Below, one piece after another: positions 44,401 to 53,418 of a DNA stretch of 64,000 bases. The translations under genes and the position numbers were made by a program. Location of the stretch: assembly GCF_030546575.1 (NCBI RefSeq), contig NZ_JAUOTN010000002.1:558001-622000 (forward strand). The letters run 5' to 3'. The first letter of the stretch is position 1. The number at the start of each line of letters is the position of its first letter. The stretch comes from Pontibacter coccineus (GTDB taxonomy: Bacteria > Bacteroidota > Bacteroidia > Cytophagales > Hymenobacteraceae). Below the pieces are notes generated by a model. It had not been told where the DNA came from. It saw nothing but the letters and a program-made list of their open reading frames with translations, and searched no databases.

Positions 44401-45828
44401 TTAAGCAATACTCAGCTTGATCATATTTGTGCGCTTCTGCTCGTATATCGGCATACTCGCCGTGTTGATGAACACATCGCCTTTGTTCAGGTAACCGGAT
44501 TTGAGGAGCATCTGCTTGATGTCTTCAATCGTAGCATCGGTCGACTCGAACTTGTCGTAGTAGAAGCCGCGGATGCCCCATACCAGGTTAAGGGTAGTGA
44601 GCAGGCGCTCGTTTTCTGTAAAGACGAATATGTCGGCTCTGGTACGGTACTTCGCCAGTTGGAAGGCCGTATACCCTGACTTGGTCATACCGATCACGGC
44701 ACGGGCGTTGGTGTCGCGGGCAAGGTTACAGGCGTTGGCTACCAGGCTGTCGTTGTAGAAAGTGTCAGAGTGTGGGTTCAGGATGTAGGTCTTGTTAAAG
44801 ATATCGGCCTGGCGCTCCACCTCGCTGATGGTTAAGTTCATCGAGCGGATCGTCTCAACCGGATAAGCACCAACCGCTGTCTCAGCACTCAGCATCAGGG
44901 TGTCGGCACCGTCAATCACAGCGTTGGCTACATCATTGGTTTCGGCACGCGTCGGCTTCGGGTTCACGATCATGCTCTCCATCATCTGGGTAGCGATGAT
45001 CACCGGTTTGGCGGACTTGTTACACTTCTCCACAATCATTTTCTGCAGCATCGGCACCCGTTCCATACCTGTTTCAACACCCAGGTCACCGCGCGCCACC
45101 ATTAGGGCGTCAGACTCTGCAATGATAGCATCGATGTTGCGGATAGCCTCCGGCTTCTCGATCTTGGCGATCACGCGGGTGTCTTTGCCGCGCTCTTTTA
45201 TGATGCGCTTGATCTCACGAATGTCCTCTACGCGGCGCACAAACGAGAGGGCTACCCACTCCACGTCGTGGTCCAGACCGAAATGCAGGTCACGCAGGTC
45301 TTTTTCGGTAAGGGACGGAGCCGAGACAATAGAGTCCGGCAGGTTGATGCCCTTGCGGGGTTTCACCACACCGCCGTATTTTACTTCGGCTTCTACTACT
45401 TTGTCTTTATCGGTAGAAATTACCTTCAGCTCCAGTTTACCGTCGTCCAGCAGAATGGTGTCGCCTGGATTTACGTCGCGGGCAAGCTCGGTATAGTTGG
45501 TGGCCAGGTGCTCGTGGTTGCTCACGGAGCCGTCGCAGCGCATAATCACGCGCTGGCCCTCTTTTATTTCTACGCCACCGTTTTCAACCTCGCCGATGCG
45601 GATCTTAGGACCCTGCAAGTCCTGCACGATGCAGATGTTGGTGTTGAAGCGGCGGTTCAATTCGCGGATATGCTCTATCACCTGCAAATGTTCTTCATGC
45701 TCACCGTGCGAAAAGTTCAGGCGGAAAGCGTCTACGCCTTCCTGCGTCAATGCTAGCAGACGGTCAAAGGTATTGCTGGCAGGGCCAACAGTGGCCAATA
45801 CTTTAGTCTTGTTGAAGATTATCTTCAT
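44401..45828 (-). CDS. pyk: Pyruvate kinase
   Basis: 475 residues. N-terminal KVLATVGPASNTFDRL, FRLNFSHG, the active-site signature VIAKIEKPEAIRNID (~217-231), MVARGDLGVE and the C-terminal allosteric domain. It makes pyruvate and ATP from PEP. It follows the IPExxxVDY gene by three bases on the same strand, an arrangement conserved in the phylum. No AGGTATA motif lies from here through rnc. Confidence 0.97.
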   Translation of the reverse strand: MKIIFNKTKVLATVGPASNTFDRLLALTQEGVDAFRLNFSHGEHEEHLQVIEHIRELNRRFNTNICIVQDLQGPKIRIGEVENGGVEIKEGQRVIMRCDGSVSNHEHLATNYTELARDVNPGDTILLDDGKLELKVISTDKDKVVEAEVKYGGVVKPRKGINLPDSIVSAPSLTEKDLRDLHFGLDHDVEWVALSFVRRVEDIREIKRIIKERGKDTRVIAKIEKPEAIRNIDAIIAESDALMVARGDLGVETGMERVPMLQKMIVEKCNKSAKPVIIATQMMESMIVNPKPTRAETNDVANAVIDGADTLMLSAETAVGAYPVETIRSMNLTISEVERQADIFNKTYILNPHSDTFYNDSLVANACNLARDTNARAVIGMTKSGYTAFQLAKYRTRADIFVFTENERLLTTLNLVWGIRGFYYDKFESTDATIEDIKQMLLKSGYLNKGDVFINTASMPIYEQKRTNMIKLSIA

Positions 45829-45831
45829 AAT

Positions 45832-46263
45832 TCAGAATAGTAAGTGTTCCTTGTACTTAAGGGTAAGTGGATCAAATTGTTTCGTGTATTGGATCAGGGG
45901 CAGGCTTTGGAGTCTGCTCAGCAGTTCCTGCGGATGGAGGTACTGCTGCAGCGCCCCCGTTACTTGCAATATGTAATCATACTCCTTCACATCGGGCAGC
46001 ATGAAAGGCATTCTGACGGTAAAGGTTCCCAATGCTTTGTTTCGGAACAGGCGCACCGTACTGTGAATATCGTTGTGCTCAAAATGGGAGATGTACATCT
46101 TCTGCCGGTCTGTCATTTCGTAGCACAGGTCCCGCTGCCGGGTAAGGTTAAGACCCAGAAGACGGTTAAGCGACCAGGCCATTTTGTAGTCACGGCATGA
46201 AGCAACCACGCCGAAAAGGGCGAAGTTGAAATCATACTCAATGTCCAGGTGCAGTGTTTTCAT
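45832..46263 (-). CDS. IPExxxVDY family protein
   Basis: 143 residues. The family-defining segment appears as LPDVKEYDYIL (~88-98) in place of IPExxxVDY. It is a cytosolic protein of unknown function, found almost always next to pyk and divergent from acpP-fabF-rnc in Bacteroidota, as here. This constant context hints at a link with lipid synthesis or RNA processing, but nothing is proven. Confidence 0.88.
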   Translation of the reverse strand: MKTLHLDIEYDFNFALFGVVASCRDYKMAWSLNRLLGLNLTRQRDLCYEMTDRQKMYISHFEHNDIHSTVRLFRNKALGTFTVRMPFMLPDVKEYDYILQVTGALQQYLHPQELLSRLQSLPLIQYTKQFDPLTLKYKEHLLF

Positions 46264-46285
46264 GGGCTACCAAATGGCGTAATTG

Positions 46286-46293
46286 CAAATTTA
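46286..46293 (-). promoter_or_regulatory. Putative -7 element for IPExxxVDY-pyk
   Basis: Minus-strand TAAATTTG matches TAnnTTTG, 22 bases before the ATG. Confidence 0.5.
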
Positions 46294-46361
46294 TAAACAT
46301 GGCATCGGAAAACGACCTTTAAGGCAAAAACTTTTATCACTTACCGAATACAGCAATTTTT

Positions 46362-46393
46362 TTTGACATTGTCTGCCTAATTACATTTCTTTG
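46362..46393 (+). promoter_or_regulatory. acpP promoter
   Basis: TTTG (46362-46365), 20-base spacer, TTTCTTTG (46386-46393), one mismatch from TAnnTTTG; 29 bases upstream of the acpP ATG. Confidence 0.6.
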
Positions 46394-46422
46394 CACAGTG
46401 TTTTAATAAACTATAAGAAAAA

Positions 46423-46659
46423 ATGTCAGAAATCGCAGAAAAAGTAAAGGCTATCATCATCGATAAGCTTGGTGTTGAAGAGTCAGAAGTTACTCCAGAG
46501 GCTAGCTTCACAAATGACCTTGGCGCTGATTCACTGGATACAGTAGAGCTTATCATGGAATTCGAAAAAGAATTCAACGTATCTATTCCAGATGACCAGG
46601 CTGAAAACATTGCCACTGTAGGTCAGGCGATCAGCTACCTGGAAGAGCACGCAAAGTAA
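46423..46659 (+). CDS. acpP: Acyl carrier protein
   Basis: 78 residues, acidic four-helix ACP. Phosphopantetheine attachment at Ser37 in [11 protein letters not shown]. It carries acyl chains for fatty-acid synthesis. It is first in the operon acpP-fabF-rnc, with fabF 62 bp downstream. Confidence 0.97.
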   Translation: MSEIAEKVKAIIIDKLGVEESEVTPEASFTNDLGADSLDTVELIMEFEKEFNVSIPDDQAENIATVGQAISYLEEHAK

Positions 46660-46721
46660 TATAACCCCATTACCTTATTGTATTAAGTAATTTTTACCTA
46701 TCTATCCTCTACTAGCAGCTT

Positions 46722-47975
46722 ATGGAGCTTAAGAGAGTTGTAGTTACAGGGCTTGGCGCACTCACCCCACTTGGAAACAACGTTGCAGAATACTGGAACG
46801 GGCTGGCCAATGGTGTGAGTGGAGCTGCGCCTATTACACGCTTTGATGCGAGTAAGTTTAAGACCCAGTTTGCCTGTGAAGTAAAGGGATACGATCCTGA
46901 AAAATACTTCGACCGTAAGGAAGCGCGTAAGATGGACCTGTTCTCTCAGTTCGCCATGGTGGTGGCTGAAGAGGCGGTTCAGGACGCGAAACTGATTGAC
47001 AGTAATGTTGACCCGGACCGGGTAGGCGTGATCTGGGGATCAGGTATTGGCGGTCTGCGCACGTTCCAGGAGGAGTGCGTAAACTTTGCCAATGGTGACG
47101 GTACCCCGCGATTCAACCCGTTCTTCATCCCGAAGATGATCGCGGACATCAGTGCCGGCCACATTTCTATTAAGTACGGCTTCCGTGGACCTAACTTCGT
47201 AACGGTTTCTGCCTGTGCATCTGCTACCAACGCCATCATCGACTCATTCAACTATATCCGTCTGGGTATGGCCGATGTGGTGGTGACCGGCGGTTCAGAG
47301 GCGGCTGTGACCGAGGCAGGCATAGGAGGCTTTAACGCCCTGAAAGCCCTTTCAGAGCGCAATGACTCTCCGGAATCTGCCTCCCGTCCATTCGACAAAG
47401 ACCGCGATGGTTTTGTGTTGGGTGAAGGTGCAGGTGCCCTGATTCTGGAGGAGTACGAGCATGCCAAAGCCCGTGGTGCCAAGATCTACGCCGAGGTGAT
47501 CGGTGGCGGTATGTCGGCAGACGCGTATCACATCACAGCTCCGCACCCGGAAGGGTTGGGCGCACTCAATGTGATGAAGAACGTACTGCGTGACGCCAAC
47601 ATCAAGCCCGAGGAGGTTGATTACATCAACGTGCACGGTACTTCCACGCCACTCGGAGACATCAGCGAGGTGAAAGCCATCCAAACCGTGTTTGGTGACC
47701 ACGCCTACAAGCTCAACATCAGCTCTACCAAGTCCATGACGGGTCACCTGTTGGGTGCAGCCGGTGCGATAGAGGCCATTGCTGCTATCATGGCGATCAA
47801 GAACAGTCTGGTGCCGCCAACCATCAATCACTTCACAGATGATGAAAGCTTTGACGCTGGTCTTAACTTTACTTTCAACAAAGCGCAGGAGCGCGAAGTG
47901 AAAGTAGCGTTGAGCAACACGTTTGGCTTCGGTGGACACAATACTTCCGTTTTATTCCGTCAATTTATCGACTAG
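46722..47975 (+). CDS. fabF: 3-oxoacyl-[acyl-carrier-protein] synthase II
   Basis: 417 residues. Active-site Cys in VSACASATNA (~163), His in VHGTSTPLGD (~304) and His in NTFGFGGHN (~341). It condenses malonyl-ACP with acyl-ACP in fatty-acid elongation. It follows acpP, and its stop is immediately followed by the GTG of rnc. Confidence 0.97.
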   Translation: MELKRVVVTGLGALTPLGNNVAEYWNGLANGVSGAAPITRFDASKFKTQFACEVKGYDPEKYFDRKEARKMDLFSQFAMVVAEEAVQDAKLIDSNVDPDRVGVIWGSGIGGLRTFQEECVNFANGDGTPRFNPFFIPKMIADISAGHISIKYGFRGPNFVTVSACASATNAIIDSFNYIRLGMADVVVTGGSEAAVTEAGIGGFNALKALSERNDSPESASRPFDKDRDGFVLGEGAGALILEEYEHAKARGAKIYAEVIGGGMSADAYHITAPHPEGLGALNVMKNVLRDANIKPEEVDYINVHGTSTPLGDISEVKAIQTVFGDHAYKLNISSTKSMTGHLLGAAGAIEAIAAIMAIKNSLVPPTINHFTDDESFDAGLNFTFNKAQEREVKVALSNTFGFGGHNTSVLFRQFID

Positions 47976-48719
47976 GTGTTTGGTCCAATAAAACCAGTAC
48001 GGCGCTTCTATCACAGCCTATTTACCAAGGATAGAGAGATAGTGCGCGCCATTGCCGGAATTATTGGCAGCACTCCTGATAACATACGCCTGTACAAACT
48101 GGCGCTCACCCACACGTCCTTTGCGCGGCAGAACCTGGCCAGCAAGCACGACACCAATGAGCGTCTGGAGTTTCTGGGCGATGCGGTACTGGGAACGGTG
48201 GTGGCTGAATTGCTTTTCAAGAAATTTCCCTACGAGGACGAGGGCTTTATGACAGAGATGCGCTCACGGATCGTAAACCGTGAGTCACTCAACCATATTG
48301 CCATTAAGATCGGCCTGAACCTGCTGGTCAAGGTCGATACCTCAGGCGGACAAAGCGCCCGGCATAAATCAGTGCATGGGAATGCCCTGGAGGCGCTGGT
48401 GGGTGCCATATACCTGGACAAAGGGTATACCACAACACGCCAGTTCATACTGGGCAAGCTGATCAAACCGCACGTAGACCTGCACAAACTGGTTAACACC
48501 ACCTCGAACTTCAAAAGCAAGCTCATTGAGTGGGCGCAAAGCCAGAATGCCGACATCCGCTTCGAGATCGTAAACCGCAAGAACCAAGGCAACACAACAG
48601 AGTTTACCTGCGAGATTTACCTGAATGACAAGCCTGTAGCCGTTGGCGTGGGCCTCTCTAAGAAGAAAGCCGACCAGGCTGCCGCCGAAAAGGCATTGGA
48701 CGTGCTCAACATCAGCTAG
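47976..48719 (+). CDS. rnc: Ribonuclease III
   Basis: 247 residues. GTG start directly after the fabF stop. RNase III signature NERLEFLGDAVLGTVVAE (~56-73) with the catalytic acidic residues, then a dsRNA-binding domain in the last ~75 residues (FKSKLIEWAQ, KKKADQAAAEKAL). It processes rRNA and structured transcripts. Coupled translation with fabF is likely. Confidence 0.95.
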   Translation: MFGPIKPVRRFYHSLFTKDREIVRAIAGIIGSTPDNIRLYKLALTHTSFARQNLASKHDTNERLEFLGDAVLGTVVAELLFKKFPYEDEGFMTEMRSRIVNRESLNHIAIKIGLNLLVKVDTSGGQSARHKSVHGNALEALVGAIYLDKGYTTTRQFILGKLIKPHVDLHKLVNTTSNFKSKLIEWAQSQNADIRFEIVNRKNQGNTTEFTCEIYLNDKPVAVGVGLSKKKADQAAAEKALDVLNIS

Positions 48720-49006
48720 GGCTCTTTGCTATTAATGAAGCAGATCGGCGCATCCAACTAATGCGACCCTTTCAGCTATTCCTTCCCTAACTTGGCTTTG
48801 ATATCAATTCTGTTGCTCAAACGGCAACTGCTTACCTTCACCCCATTTTCAATTCTTAACTTCTGATTGCTGGCTCGGCACTGTGCACGGTCTATACCTG
48901 GACTGGCTTTACAGTCCTCAGACTATAACTGTTCAGGGTATAACGGTTCTTTATTTGGCTGCCAAAGCTTAACTTGCTTCCGTATTGTTGCGTTAGAGAA
49001 CACACT

Positions 49007-50887
49007 ATGGAAGAAACTAGACTGATACTGGCCGGGGCCGCCCTTAATCAGACCCCGCTCGACTGGGAAGCCAACCTGCTCAATATCCGATCTGCTATCA
49101 TCGAGGCAAGTACCCGCAATGTGGACATCCTGTTGCTGCCCGAGCTTTGTATTACAGGATACGGCTGCGAGGACATGTTCCTACACCCCTGGTTTGCCGA
49201 AGAGGCATTCGAAAAGCTACTCCAGGTAAAAGAGTGGTGCGATAACATGACCGTGTGCCTGGGTGTGCATGTGATCATCGGGAAAGAGGTTTTCAATACG
49301 GCCTGCGTGATCAAAAACAAAGAGATCGTCGGCTTTACCGCCAAGCAATTCCTGGCCCGCGACGGCATCCACTACGAACCGCGCTGGTTCACGCCATGGC
49401 CCGCCAATGTGGTGGAGGAGTTTGAAATGAAGGGGAAGCGCTACCCGATCGGCGATATTGTGTACGAAGAGAAAGCCGTGAAATTCGCTTTTGAAATATG
49501 CGAGGATGCCTGGCGAACCAATCGTCCGGCTGAACGCCACATGCAGAAGGGCGTGCAGCTGATCCTGAACCCAAGTGCCAGCCACTTTGCCCTGAGCAAG
49601 ACGGACCTGCGCCACCGCCTCGTAGTAGAGGCCTCCAAAAAATATCAATGCGCCTACCTGTACGCGAACCTGCTCGGCAATGAGTCAGGCCGCGTGATCT
49701 TCGACGGGGAGGTGCTGATTGCCCAGAACGGGAAGCTGATTCGCCGTAATGAGCTGCTAAGTTTTAAGGATGTGGACCTGGAGTGCGCAGAAGTCTTTTT
49801 CGGACCTAACCCGGAGATAGCCGAAACAATCGAGTACCTGCCGCCCATCGACGAGAATGCCGAACTGATTGCCGCGCTATGCCTGGCACTGTTTGACTAC
49901 ATGCGCAAGAGCCGCAGCCGTGGTTTTGTGCTGTCGCTGAGCGGTGGCGCCGACTCGTCGTGCTGTGCCGTGGCCGTGGCCGAAATGGTGCGCCGTGGCG
50001 TCGACAGCCTGGGCGTGACCGGTTTTGTGACCAAGGCCCGCATGTTCTCGCTTAAAGATGCCGAGTATTTCGAGGCTCTCCCGCAGGATCAGGTGGTCAG
50101 GCAACTGGTAGGGCGCATATTAACCTGTGCTTATCAGGGGACCGTCAATTCCTCCGACGCCACCTATACCTCTGCCAAAGAACTGGCGGAGTCTATCGGG
50201 GCCGTGTTCCATGACTGGACCATCGACGAGGAAGTGAACGGCTATACCTCAAAAATAGAAGGCGCACTGGAGCGGGAGCTGACATGGGAGCACGACGACC
50301 TGGCCTTGCAGAACATACAGGCTCGTGTGCGCGCCCCCGCCATCTGGATGCTGGCTAACATCAAAAACGCCTTATTGCTGGCGACTTCTAACCGAAGCGA
50401 GGCCGCGGTTGGCTATGCCACCATGGATGGTGACACGGCTGGCAGTATTTCGCCCATCTCAGGGATAGACAAAGCCTTTGTCCGCCAGTTCCTGATCTGG
50501 ATGCAGGAGGAACTAGGCTACCTGGGACTGGACTATGTGAACAACCTGCAGCCAACGGCCGAGCTGCGCCCTTCCTCTGAAAACCAGACGGACGAAAAAG
50601 ACCTGATGCCGTACGAGATCCTGAACATGATCGAGCGACTGGCCTGGTACGACCGCCTATCGCCGCAGCAGGTAATAGACCAACTGGAAAAGGAGAACGT
50701 AGCGCCTGTAGAATCGCTGAAGGAGTATGTGCACAAGTTCTATACCTTGTGGTCGCGCAACCAGTGGAAACGCGAGCGTTATGCCCCGGGCTTCCACCTC
50801 GACGACTACAACCTGGACCCGCGCAGCTGGTTGCGCTATCCGATCCTGAGCGGTGGATTCCGGGAGGAGCTGAGCAAGTTGAAATAG
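49007..50887 (+). CDS. nadE: Glutamine-dependent NAD+ synthetase
   Basis: 626 residues from ATG 49007; an in-frame ATG at 48974 would add 11 residues lacking family features. The N-terminal nitrilase-type amidotransferase has Glu in LPELCITGYG and nucleophile Cys in FEICEDAW. The C-terminal synthetase has the ATP loop SLSGGADSSCC (~300-310). It converts deamido-NAD+ to NAD+ using glutamine. A terminator follows. Confidence 0.95.
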   Translation: MEETRLILAGAALNQTPLDWEANLLNIRSAIIEASTRNVDILLLPELCITGYGCEDMFLHPWFAEEAFEKLLQVKEWCDNMTVCLGVHVIIGKEVFNTACVIKNKEIVGFTAKQFLARDGIHYEPRWFTPWPANVVEEFEMKGKRYPIGDIVYEEKAVKFAFEICEDAWRTNRPAERHMQKGVQLILNPSASHFALSKTDLRHRLVVEASKKYQCAYLYANLLGNESGRVIFDGEVLIAQNGKLIRRNELLSFKDVDLECAEVFFGPNPEIAETIEYLPPIDENAELIAALCLALFDYMRKSRSRGFVLSLSGGADSSCCAVAVAEMVRRGVDSLGVTGFVTKARMFSLKDAEYFEALPQDQVVRQLVGRILTCAYQGTVNSSDATYTSAKELAESIGAVFHDWTIDEEVNGYTSKIEGALERELTWEHDDLALQNIQARVRAPAIWMLANIKNALLLATSNRSEAAVGYATMDGDTAGSISPISGIDKAFVRQFLIWMQEELGYLGLDYVNNLQPTAELRPSSENQTDEKDLMPYEILNMIERLAWYDRLSPQQVIDQLEKENVAPVESLKEYVHKFYTLWSRNQWKRERYAPGFHLDDYNLDPRSWLRYPILSGGFREELSKLK

Positions 50888-50906
50888 AGTAAGAAATTCT
50901 AGCTAC

Positions 50907-50956
50907 AAAAGGCATCATCCTATACCTGTCAGAGCAGGTCGGGGTGGTGCCTTTTG
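50907..50956 (+). terminator. Terminator of nadE
   Basis: Stem AAAAGGCATCATCC / GGGTGGTGCCTTTT with G-U pairs; the loop carries TATACCTG and an inner ACCTG / CAGGT pair; followed by GCCTTTG. Confidence 0.75.
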
Positions 50957-51030
50957 CCTTTGTGGCTATACCTGTGGATAAATATACCTATACCTGTCCG
51001 GCGCTGGTTTTTTCGCTTTGCTAAATATTG

Positions 51031-51038
51031 TAACTTTG
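51031..51038 (+). promoter_or_regulatory. Putative -7 element for lgt
   Basis: TAACTTTG matches TAnnTTTG and lies 20 bases before ATG 51059. It falls inside the longer reading frame, favouring the internal start. Confidence 0.55.
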
Positions 51039-51058
51039 GCAGAACCATACCGCTGTAT

Positions 51059-51901
51059 ATGAGCATTCTGAACTATATAACCTGGGATGTAAGTCCCTCC
51101 ATCTTTTCTATTGGCTCTTTCGAAGTGCGCTGGTACGGGCTGCTGTTTGCGCTGGCTTTTGTGTTCGGGCAACGCATCCTGACCAAGATCTACGTGGCAG
51201 AGGGCCGCACAGAAGGCGATGTGGACATCATCACCCTGTACATGATCGTGGGTACGGTGGTAGGTGCACGTCTGGGCCATACCTTGTTTTACCAGCCCGA
51301 GTATTACCTGAGCAACCCGATCGAGATCCTTAAGATCTGGGAAGGCGGATTGGCCAGTCATGGCGCTACCATTGGTATCCTGCTGGCTCTGTGGCTGTTC
51401 AGCCGTAAGCATCATTTTGACTACATGTGGGTGCTGGACCGGATCGTGATCGTGGTGGCGCTGGGTGGTGCCCTCATCCGACTGGGTAACCTGATGAATT
51501 CTGAGATTTTCGGCAGGCCTACTGATCTGCCGTGGGGCTTCATTTTCGTACGGCAGAGCGAATACTCCCACGTGCCGCGCCACCCGACGCAGCTCTACGA
51601 ATCGTTTAGTGTGTTCCTGCTGTTTGTACTGCTTTACTGGCTCTGGAAGAAATACAAAGAGGCGCTGCCAAAGGGTTTGCTGTTCGGCATTTTCGTAACG
51701 GCCCTTTTCACGTTCCGTTTCCTGGTTGAGTTCCTGAAAGAAGTACAGGTAGAGAAAGAGGAAACAATGGCGCTGAACATCGGTCAGCAGTTAAGTATCC
51801 CCCTAATCATCATCGGCTTGATCATACTCTTCCGGGTATGGCGCAATCCTAAGCCGGCCCTCCCCGGCGGGAAACCGGCCCGGGAAGCAGCCCGAAAGTA
51901 A
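51059..51901 (+). CDS. lgt: Prolipoprotein diacylglyceryl transferase
   Basis: 280 residues from ATG 51059 (MSILNYITWDVSP). Seven predicted membrane helices, the Lgt signature GALIRLGNLMNSEI (~138-151) and HPTQLYES (~178-185). It transfers diacylglyceryl from phosphatidylglycerol to lipobox Cys, the first step for the many lipoproteins in this window. The longer frame to 50954 crosses the promoter and is rejected. The protein ends in a Pro/Ala/Arg-rich tail. Confidence 0.95.
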   Translation: MSILNYITWDVSPSIFSIGSFEVRWYGLLFALAFVFGQRILTKIYVAEGRTEGDVDIITLYMIVGTVVGARLGHTLFYQPEYYLSNPIEILKIWEGGLASHGATIGILLALWLFSRKHHFDYMWVLDRIVIVVALGGALIRLGNLMNSEIFGRPTDLPWGFIFVRQSEYSHVPRHPTQLYESFSVFLLFVLLYWLWKKYKEALPKGLLFGIFVTALFTFRFLVEFLKEVQVEKEETMALNIGQQLSIPLIIIGLIILFRVWRNPKPALPGGKPAREAARK

Positions 51902-51917
51902 ACATCAGTCAAGAAAT

Positions 51918-51950
51918 AAAACGGCCAGCAATCATTGCTGGCCGTTTTGC
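51918..51950 (+). terminator. Bidirectional terminator between lgt and propeller gene
   Basis: AAAACGGCCAGCAAT / ATTGCTGGCCGTTTT with almost no loop; T-rich on both strands (GCTTTT on plus, ATTTCTT on minus). Confidence 0.85.
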
Positions 51951-51969
51951 TTTTAAAAGGTTCAAGCGA

Positions 51970-52824
51970 TTAGTTGAGGCTATACCTGAACAAGCCACCG
52001 TCTTCGCTGGTGATCACCAGGGTGTTTTCGTTTTCAAACGCCACCGCCTCGGTTTGCCCGGCCTCTTTGATATTTACCTTCTGGTAGTCGCCTTTGTAAA
52101 AAGCTGCCGGATCGCTTACGTTGCGGAAAATGTGCAGGCCGCCCTCACTTACGAGCGCCACCGTACGGCCATCAGCGCTGCTGCCCGCGCCAGTCACCGG
52201 CACACCCAGTTTGTAACTACCCAGCAGCTTGGCTTTGTACTGGCCGCCACGGTCAGGAAGTTCGTATACCTTGGCCGTCTCTTTTTGGCCTCTATCCTTC
52301 GACACCAGGTATAGCTTGCCGCCCTGCCAGAAAATGGCTTCCACATCGTAGTTCATGTCCTTTTTGGAAGGCGGAAAAGCTTTCTGGTCTTCGTAGGTGA
52401 ACCGGATGGCCTCGATTTTGTCAGGTTTGTCGAGCTGGAGTTTGTAGATGGCCAGTTCCTTGCGCTTGTTGTTATTGTTGCCCGTGTCAGCGATGTAGAT
52501 GTTGCCCTCGCTGTCGCGGGCCAGGTCTTCCCAGTCCACGTTGGGCAGCTGTAATTCAATGGTTTCGATCAGTTTCCCTTTTTGATCGATGAGGTAGAGG
52601 TGCGGTTTGTTGCCCGCATCGTTGTGCGTGACATAGGCATCCCGCTCAGGTATAAACTCTACGCCGGAGCTTTCGTTGATCGGGGAAGGCAGTTTAGCTA
52701 ATTTGACCAGTTTGCCGGTGGTGGCTTCGGAATTAGTCACGGTGTCGGCAGGCCGCCCCAGAAAGTAAAAGAGGACCACCAACACAGGTATAAAAAAGGC
52801 AAGGATTTTCAGCATGAGCTTCAT
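51970..52824 (-). CDS. Membrane-anchored beta-propeller-like protein
   Basis: 284 residues. N-terminal membrane helix (~5-23), then repeated propeller-type blades (NESSGVEFIPERDAYVTHND, DWEDLARDSEGNIYIADTGN, NYDVEAIFWQGGKLYLVSKD). It resembles SdiA-regulated/NHL-type sensors. It probably faces the periplasm and its ligand is unknown. An alternative start is Met4. It is convergent with lgt across a shared terminator. Confidence 0.72.
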   Translation of the reverse strand: MKLMLKILAFFIPVLVVLFYFLGRPADTVTNSEATTGKLVKLAKLPSPINESSGVEFIPERDAYVTHNDAGNKPHLYLIDQKGKLIETIELQLPNVDWEDLARDSEGNIYIADTGNNNNKRKELAIYKLQLDKPDKIEAIRFTYEDQKAFPPSKKDMNYDVEAIFWQGGKLYLVSKDRGQKETAKVYELPDRGGQYKAKLLGSYKLGVPVTGAGSSADGRTVALVSEGGLHIFRNVSDPAAFYKGDYQKVNIKEAGQTEAVAFENENTLVITSEDGGLFRYSLN

Positions 52825-52940
52825 AGCGTTATTTAAAACAGTGGGCGCGTTATGGTATAACGGAAAGCAAAAGCCCTGTGGTTGCGTACAAACTGGAAAT
52901 ACCCGTTTTTTTACCGGATTAACGTTTTTAAAACGAAGCG

Positions 52941-53336
52941 ATGGAGATAAAGAAGATAAAGGAAACCTGCCTGTATATAACCGATCTGGAGCGCAGCCGC
53001 CAGTTTTACAATGGAAAGCTGGGACTGCTTGTGATCGGGGAGGTGAAGGACCGGCACATTTTTTTCAGGGCCGGGGAGTCGGTGTTGCTCTGCTTTCTGC
53101 CGGAGGCCTCCAGAAAAGGGGGCACGCTGCCACCCCACTTTGGCACCGGCCAACTGCACCTCGCTTTCGAGGTAAGCCGGGAAGAGTATAGCAGCTGGAA
53201 AAGCAAAATAGAAAAGGCAGGTATACCTGTGGAGCAGGAGTACGATTGGGGACGCGGCTTCCTGTCGCTCTACTTCCGCGACCCTGACCAGCACTTGCTG
53301 GAAGTGGTGATGGAAGGTATGTGGGAGAAAGACTGA
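52941..53336 (+). CDS. VOC-family (glyoxalase/dioxygenase-like) protein
   Basis: 131 residues with the paired beta-alpha-beta-beta-beta units of the VOC fold: TCLYITDLERSRQFYNGKLGL, HLAFEV and the C-terminal FRDPDQHLLEVVME carrying a likely metal Glu. Possible roles include glyoxalase, antibiotic-binding or dioxygenase activity; the sequence does not decide. Single gene. Confidence 0.85.
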   Translation: MEIKKIKETCLYITDLERSRQFYNGKLGLLVIGEVKDRHIFFRAGESVLLCFLPEASRKGGTLPPHFGTGQLHLAFEVSREEYSSWKSKIEKAGIPVEQEYDWGRGFLSLYFRDPDQHLLEVVMEGMWEKD

Positions 53337-53366
53337 CTTGTGACGCGTAGGTATAGCCCGTAAATA

Positions 53367-53400
53367 AACGAAGCCCCGGCGGGTTGGCCAGGGCTTCGTT
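53367..53400 (-). terminator. Terminator of PEGA-protein gene
   Basis: AACGAAGCCC / GGGCTTCGTT with a 14-base loop; on the minus strand it is followed by TATTTACGG. It may also serve the VOC gene. Confidence 0.7.
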
Positions 53401-53418
53401 ATGTCTCAGGTATAAAAC